A DNA stretch of 64,000 nt from contig DATAXS010000006.1 of NCBI GenBank assembly GCA_036266715.1, positions 11,568-75,567 on the forward strand, given 5' to 3'. The translations under genes and the position numbers were made by a program. Under the pieces are notes generated by a model that had not been told where the DNA came from, made no database searches, and was given only the letters and a program-made list of their open reading frames with translations. This document shows positions 61,139-64,000 of the stretch, piece by piece. Origin of the DNA: DATAXS01 sp036266715 (GTDB taxonomy: Bacteria > Patescibacteriota > Minisyncoccia > UBA6257 > 2-01-FULL-56-20). The stretch's first letter is position 1. Each line of letters opens with the position of its first letter.

Positions 61139-61212
61139 TGGACCCGGCGGGATTTGCACCCGCTTCTCTCGCTTGGTAAGAACGAGATCCTACTCATATG
61201 AACGACGGGCCC
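61139..61212 (-). tRNA. tRNA-Val (TAC)-like gene (locus C)
   Basis: Minus strand: acceptor GGGCCCG/CGGGTCC, A73, D arm GTTC/GGAT with a 9-nt loop, anticodon arm CTCGTT-CTTACCA-AGCGAG (anticodon TAC), T arm GCGGG-TGCAAAT-CCCGC. C at 37 and G at 55 are not normal for elongator tRNAs. The cloverleaf itself is well paired. Both halves of the anticodon arm are complementary to the small RNA at 61262-61343. Confidence 0.7.
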
Positions 61213-61232
61213 ATCAATCCACGGGCTCCACG

Positions 61233-61259
61233 AGCATAGCATGCGTGCCATTAAAACTA
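61233..61259 (-). promoter_or_regulatory. tRNA-like gene promoter (locus C)
   Basis: Minus strand TAGTTTTAAT (61250-61259), 11 bp, TATGCT (61233-61238). Confidence 0.6.
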
Positions 61260-61261
61260 TT

Positions 61262-61343
61262 TAAAACAAACACGACCGCATGCGGTCGTTTTTGTACCAA
61301 GCGAGATATCAGGCCCGTTGTTATTTCGGACTCCCGTTCTTTA
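61262..61343 (-). ncRNA. small RNA with two segments complementary to the adjacent tRNA anticodon arm (locus C)
   Basis: Predicted start about 61343-61346. Segment A, TGGTAAAGAACG (61335-61346), pairs with the tRNA stretch CGTTCTTACCA over 11 bp with one bulged A. Segment B, TCTCGCTTGGTA as read on the transcript (61295-61306), is a perfect 12-nt complement of tRNA TACCAAGCGAGA (61167-61178). TGAT (61308-61311) precedes B by one base. A terminator (ACGACCGC-ATGCGGTCGT, about 61272-61289, T-rich tail) ends it; that palindrome can also serve htrA. Confidence 0.6.
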
Positions 61344-61349
61344 CCACTC

Positions 61350-61377
61350 ATGGTACTCTTTTCGCGTACCTCGTCAA
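61350..61377 (-). promoter_or_regulatory. promoter of the small RNA (locus C)
   Basis: Minus strand TTGACG (61372-61377), 16 bp, TACCAT (61350-61355). It begins 33 nt past the htrA stop. Confidence 0.6.
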
Positions 61378-61409
61378 GGATTACTTAATAAATTTTTAAT
61401 GAAGTAATC

Positions 61410-62498
61410 CTACTTTCTCTCGGTCAGGAGGAGCTTTACCTTGGACTGCGTGCCGGGGTCGGCGTGGTTCACGCGCTTGAGCACGGTGAGCTCCACGGAA
61501 TCACCCACGTTCATGTCTTCCAAAAAATCCTGCACCGGGTGGTCATGGTCCAGTTTTTTTCCGTTGAATTCCAGGATAATATCGTGTTCTTTGACCCCCG
61601 CTTTTTCCGCGGAGCTTGCCGGAACCACTGCATAATCGTGCTCGCTCTCGCGCACCACGAGCGCGCCGTAATCCACGGGGAGGCCCATCCGCTGCTTTAA
61701 TCGCGCATCGATCATGAGATAGCGGATGCCGAGGAGTGGCCTGCGGATGCGGCCGAATTTCTTGATGTCGTCCAGGTCGCGCCGCGCGGCGTTTACGGGA
61801 ATCGCAAAACCGATGCTTTGGGCGCCCGAGACGATTGCGGCGTTCACGGCGACCACGAGTCCGTCGCGGTCCACGAGCGGTCCTCCGGAATTGCCGGGAT
61901 TGATGGCTGCATCCGTTTGAATGAGCCCGCGCATTTCCTGCGCCGGGCCATCCGGTTCTTCCGCCTGCGCCATGATGGAGCGCGAGAGGCCGGAGACGAT
62001 GCCAAGGGAAACCGTGTTTTTGAACACGCCGAGCGCATTGCCGATCGCAATCAGGCTCTGGCCGAGCTCGAGCTTCGTGGCATCACCAAGCTTGAGGCAG
62101 GGGAGACCGGCCACGTTTATTTTTAATATTGCCACGTCGTTGATGGGATCGCGCGAGAGTATTTCTGCGGTGAATTTCCGGCCGTCGTTCAGGATGACCG
62201 TGTATTCCGCGCTTGAGTCGCTTATCACGTGCTTGTTCGTCATGATGAGCCCGTTTGGGTCTACCACGAAGCCCGAGCCGCCGCCCACCTGCACCATGCC
62301 GCGCTCGTCAGCCATCAAGGCAAAGTCCGTGGGCATCGGTACGGAGGACGGCGCGCGCGTTCCGCCGCCGTTCTTTGCGTTTGCGGCTTCCGCCAGCCCC
62401 TTTTCTTTTTCAAGGTCCGCGAGCCGTTTTGCGATTGCAATGGAAACCACCGCGGGCATCACGCGCTTCACCACCTTCACCACGGCTTTGTCGTCCAT
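61410..62498 (-). CDS. htrA: HtrA/DegP-type trypsin-like protease with PDZ domain, no signal peptide
   Basis: 362 residues from the ATG at 62498, which overlaps the upstream stop (TAATG). Catalytic triad H90 (TNKHVI), D121 (INDVAI), S204 (NPGNSGGPL), followed by a PDZ domain (about 270-355: GALVVRESEHDYAVVPASSAEKAGVKEHDIILEFNGKKL). The N terminus (DDKAVVKVVKRVMPAVVSIAI) shows no signal peptide or membrane anchor, which most HtrA proteins have. It could be cytosolic or use another export path. Confidence 0.92.
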   Translation of the reverse strand: MDDKAVVKVVKRVMPAVVSIAIAKRLADLEKEKGLAEAANAKNGGGTRAPSSVPMPTDFALMADERGMVQVGGGSGFVVDPNGLIMTNKHVISDSSAEYTVILNDGRKFTAEILSRDPINDVAILKINVAGLPCLKLGDATKLELGQSLIAIGNALGVFKNTVSLGIVSGLSRSIMAQAEEPDGPAQEMRGLIQTDAAINPGNSGGPLVDRDGLVVAVNAAIVSGAQSIGFAIPVNAARRDLDDIKKFGRIRRPLLGIRYLMIDARLKQRMGLPVDYGALVVRESEHDYAVVPASSAEKAGVKEHDIILEFNGKKLDHDHPVQDFLEDMNVGDSVELTVLKRVNHADPGTQSKVKLLLTERK

Positions 62499-63073
62499 TA
62501 TTTTGTTGCCGCCGCGCGCACGGCGTCCTTCAATGATTGCGTGAACATGAGGAGATTCGTTCCCACGAGCGCCGCGTTCGCGGTCTCGCGGATGTCCGCC
62601 ACGGTGCGAATGTGGCTTGCCTGGCAGAGCCACCCTTTGAATATCGTCCGCGCCTCTTCAAAGCTTTCCAATTTTGGGTTGCCGGTCGCGAGATTGCGCG
62701 CGTTCCAGATCACGCGCAGGTTTTGGGGGATGGAAGACAATTCGCGGAGGGTCATCGGCTCCATCATGCACTTTTCCGGATGCAATTTGGGAACACGACC
62801 CACGGCGAGCACCCAGTCGGCGCCGAGCGAGAGCGCTTTGTCTATTTCTTCGTCCGTCGGATGGATGCCCTTTGCGAGGATGGGCTTTTTGGTCATACCG
62901 CGTGCCTTTTTTAAGAGATCAAAAGACCCTCCCCAGCGCGGATCCGTGTGGATGGAGATGATGTCGCCGATCTCTTCCGCGACGTGGAAAAGGTATTCCC
63001 ACGTGTAGCCAGTCGTGTAGCCGAAGGGGGATTCCGTCTTCACCTCGGCGATGATCTCTATCTTGCCGTACAT
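62498..63073 (-). CDS. TrpC-like (indole-3-glycerol-phosphate synthase-related) TIM-barrel protein
   Basis: 191 residues, shorter than TrpC (about 250). IIAEVKTESPFG matches the IGPS start (I-A-E-V-K-x-A-S-P), ISIHTDPRWGGSFDLLKKAR and KPILAKGI match the second and third strands, and AALVGTNLLM is the phosphate-binding end. No other trp gene is near, so a different ligand or a degenerated role is possible. TACAAT (63082-63087) is 8 nt before the ATG; htrA starts inside its stop codon, so both are one operon. Confidence 0.7.
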   Translation of the reverse strand: MYGKIEIIAEVKTESPFGYTTGYTWEYLFHVAEEIGDIISIHTDPRWGGSFDLLKKARGMTKKPILAKGIHPTDEEIDKALSLGADWVLAVGRVPKLHPEKCMMEPMTLRELSSIPQNLRVIWNARNLATGNPKLESFEEARTIFKGWLCQASHIRTVADIRETANAALVGTNLLMFTQSLKDAVRAAATK

Positions 63074-63267
63074 GTAACTATATTGTACAGGATTTTGAAA
63101 AATAAGAGGACTGCGGAGGCGGGAGGATTCCGTCGCTCACTCCGCTCACTCCTGGAACCTTACGCGCCGCCCCGACCCCCATTTCGGAAACCCTCGGTTT
63201 CCGACCCGCCGCGCAACGCGGCTCCTTCCTATACGGGGCGACGCTACGGTTCGAATCCTGATATCAT
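63074..63267. other. GC-rich intergenic stretch without a gene
   Basis: Short direct repeats (CGCTCACTC twice near 63133-63150), several small inverted repeats (GGAAACC/GGTTTCC near 63187-63200, CGCCGCGC) and a lone T-arm-like GGTTCGAATCCTG at 63249-63261. ORFs across it lack start signals. Confidence 0.5.
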
Positions 63268-63353
63268 CAACAAGCAAAGAGGAGCAGTAGTAGTTTGTGG
63301 CCATTAAGAAGAGCCCATGGCCGCAAACTACTACTGCTCCTCTTTGCTTGTTG
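63268..63353. repeat. 36-bp near-perfect inverted repeat abutting tRNA-Ser
   Basis: Arms 63268-63303 and 63318-63353 match at 35 of 36 positions around a 14-nt loop. The right arm ends at the base next to the discriminator of tRNA-Ser. A copy of its T-arm sequence GGTTCGAATCCTG lies in inverted position at 63249-63261, so part of the tRNA 3' end and flank appears to be inverted and duplicated. Confidence 0.85.
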
Positions 63354-63440
63354 CGGAGGGTACAGGATTCGAACCTGTGAGGGGATTTCTCCCCAACCGC
63401 ATTTCGAGTGCGGCGCGTTAGACCACTCTGCCAACCCTCC
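63354..63440 (-). tRNA. tRNA-Ser (CGA)
   Basis: Minus strand, class II tRNA: acceptor GGAGGGT/ACCCTCC, anticodon arm CCGCA-CTCGAAA-TGCGG (CGA), long variable arm TTGGGGAGAAATCCCCTC, T arm ACAGG-TTCGAAT-CCTGT, discriminator G73. The bases after it read CA. Confidence 0.93.
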
Positions 63441-63469
63441 CCGTAAGAAACATAACAAAATAACAGAAA

Positions 63470-63506
63470 AAGTTCACCCCCACAACAAAAGCTCGTTGCA
63501 GGGGTG
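63470..63506 (-). terminator. terminator after the small zinc protein gene
   Basis: Minus strand CACCCC..GTTG type stem: 63495-63506 with 63475-63486 (10 of 12 paired), followed by CTTTTTC. A second small hairpin (CTCGGTG/CACCGAG, about 63514-63533) is nearer the stop. Confidence 0.6.
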
Positions 63507-63524
63507 AGAGATCTCGGTGTTGGC

Positions 63525-63887
63525 TCACCGAGGCTCAGGGGGAACGTGAGAGAATTTGATCGGTCCCGGTTGATGGAGGGAAGAGGCGGTTGATTTGAAC
63601 AGCGCGTTTGTGACGCGCTCACAGCGCGCACGATCGGCGCAGGACTGCCGCCACTCCGGGGTGATGAGGCGTTTTTCCCCGGTGCCGAGTTCTGTGCCGC
63701 ATACGTAGCAGGCCTTCTCGCACATTTGAGCGGGAAGCGACACGGGATAGTCCGGCGGGGAATTCGCCTGACGTTCCTCCAGGTGGCCTTCCTGTAGAAG
63801 GTGACTCTTGAGAAGGGTTTTAGTCAGTAAGAAGGGCGACGGGGGTGGTGTTCCTGAAAAAATGTTACTTCGGTGTATAGAAGCCAT
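63525..63887 (-). CDS. small cysteine-rich (zinc-ribbon-like) protein, unknown function
   Basis: 120 residues. The middle part has C-x3-C-x2-C (CEKACYVC) and a later pair C-x5-C (SCADRARC), which could bind zinc. The flanks are low complexity (PPPSP, SLHQPGPIKF). GAGG lies close before the ATG and a terminator follows, which supports it as a gene. Upstream bases 63888-64000 hold no other gene in view. Confidence 0.5.
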   Translation of the reverse strand: MASIHRSNIFSGTPPPSPFLLTKTLLKSHLLQEGHLEERQANSPPDYPVSLPAQMCEKACYVCGTELGTGEKRLITPEWRQSCADRARCERVTNALFKSTASSLHQPGPIKFSHVPPEPR

Positions 63888-64000
63888 TTTCCTCAGTTCT
63901 CCGATCTTCTCTCAATTTTACTGCGGGGACTATCAACAACTGTCTCTTATACTACCATAAAAGCCAACAAACTACAAGAAGGCCTGTGGATGGTGCCCCC

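Noticed and set aside
46363..61343. The three small RNAs as H/ACA or C/D-box guide RNAs
   Set aside because: In H/ACA the 5' guide binds the 3' part of the target; here it is the opposite. TGAT resembles part of a C box, but D boxes at proper distance are missing.
56779..61343. T-box riboswitch upstream of the tRNA-like genes
   Set aside because: No TGGNACCGCG-type antiterminator and no synthetase gene downstream; pairing covers the stem halves, not just a specifier codon.
63146..63631. Minus-strand ORF running through tRNA-Ser
   Set aside because: Crosses the tRNA and a 36-bp hairpin; typical false ORF.
1..64000. CRISPR array or tandem guide array
   Set aside because: No regularly spaced direct repeats; the only short repeats are coding (Thr-Pro linkers, Ig modules) or the two 89-bp leaders.

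Overview
The window looks like a chromosome segment of a Patescibacteria (Candidate Phyla Radiation) bacterium, probably a Parcubacteria-like lineage. This is inferred from several traits: transketolase split into two genes, a lower-glycolysis plus pentose-phosphate gene cluster, many cell-surface proteins with Ig-like, FnIII, lamin-tail and peptidoglycan-binding domains, very short intergenic gaps, few Shine-Dalgarno sites, and many start codons lying 6-8 nt behind a -10 box. No rRNA, phage or transposase gene was seen.

Layout. 1-5.6 kb: partial TylF-type methyltransferase, MASE1 histidine kinase with response regulator, DoxX-like and PH-domain membrane proteins, PHP phosphoesterase. 5.8-15 kb: a polysaccharide locus with a secreted GH6 cellulase facing an operon of two GT39-like transferases, a membrane-anchored GH8 and a BcsA-like GT2 synthase, then a TagD-like cytidylyltransferase. 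15-33 kb: large secreted Ig/FnIII/PGB proteins, a coiled-coil C39-like hydrolase, an ABC exporter, PAP2 and DUF347 membrane proteins, a second secreted glycosidase, a frameshifted LamG protein and an ECF sigma factor. 33-38 kb: tRNA-Asn and ribonucleotide reductase (NrdAB, with an R2 of class Ic type). 38-48.5 kb: lamin-tail protein, DUF192, then gap, rpiB, rpe, split transketolase, pfkB-type kinase and fba. A putative ADP-ribosyltransferase toxin pair sits between the transketolase halves. 48.5-64 kb: bL25, coiled-coil lytic transglycosylase, M16 peptidase, AI-2E permease, metG, tatD, leuS, HtrA, a TrpC-like barrel, tRNA-Ser and a small zinc protein.

Two things stand out. First, at 46.3, 56.7 and 61.2 kb a tRNA-like gene lies next to a predicted small RNA. 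Each small RNA has a TTGACG-N16-TANNAT promoter, a 5' end complementary to the 5' half of the tRNA anticodon arm, a second segment complementary to the 3' half, a TGAT element just before that second segment, and a terminator. The three tRNA-like genes share an unusual upstream motif and odd bases (C37, and G55 in two of them). I know of no described system with this layout. Second, leuS carries an in-frame insert of about 180 residues resembling an RBBP9-type serine hydrolase, with a visible Ser/Asp/His triad, exactly at the entrance of the CP1 editing domain.

All calls come from reading the sequence by eye. No database search, structure prediction or folding calculation was run.
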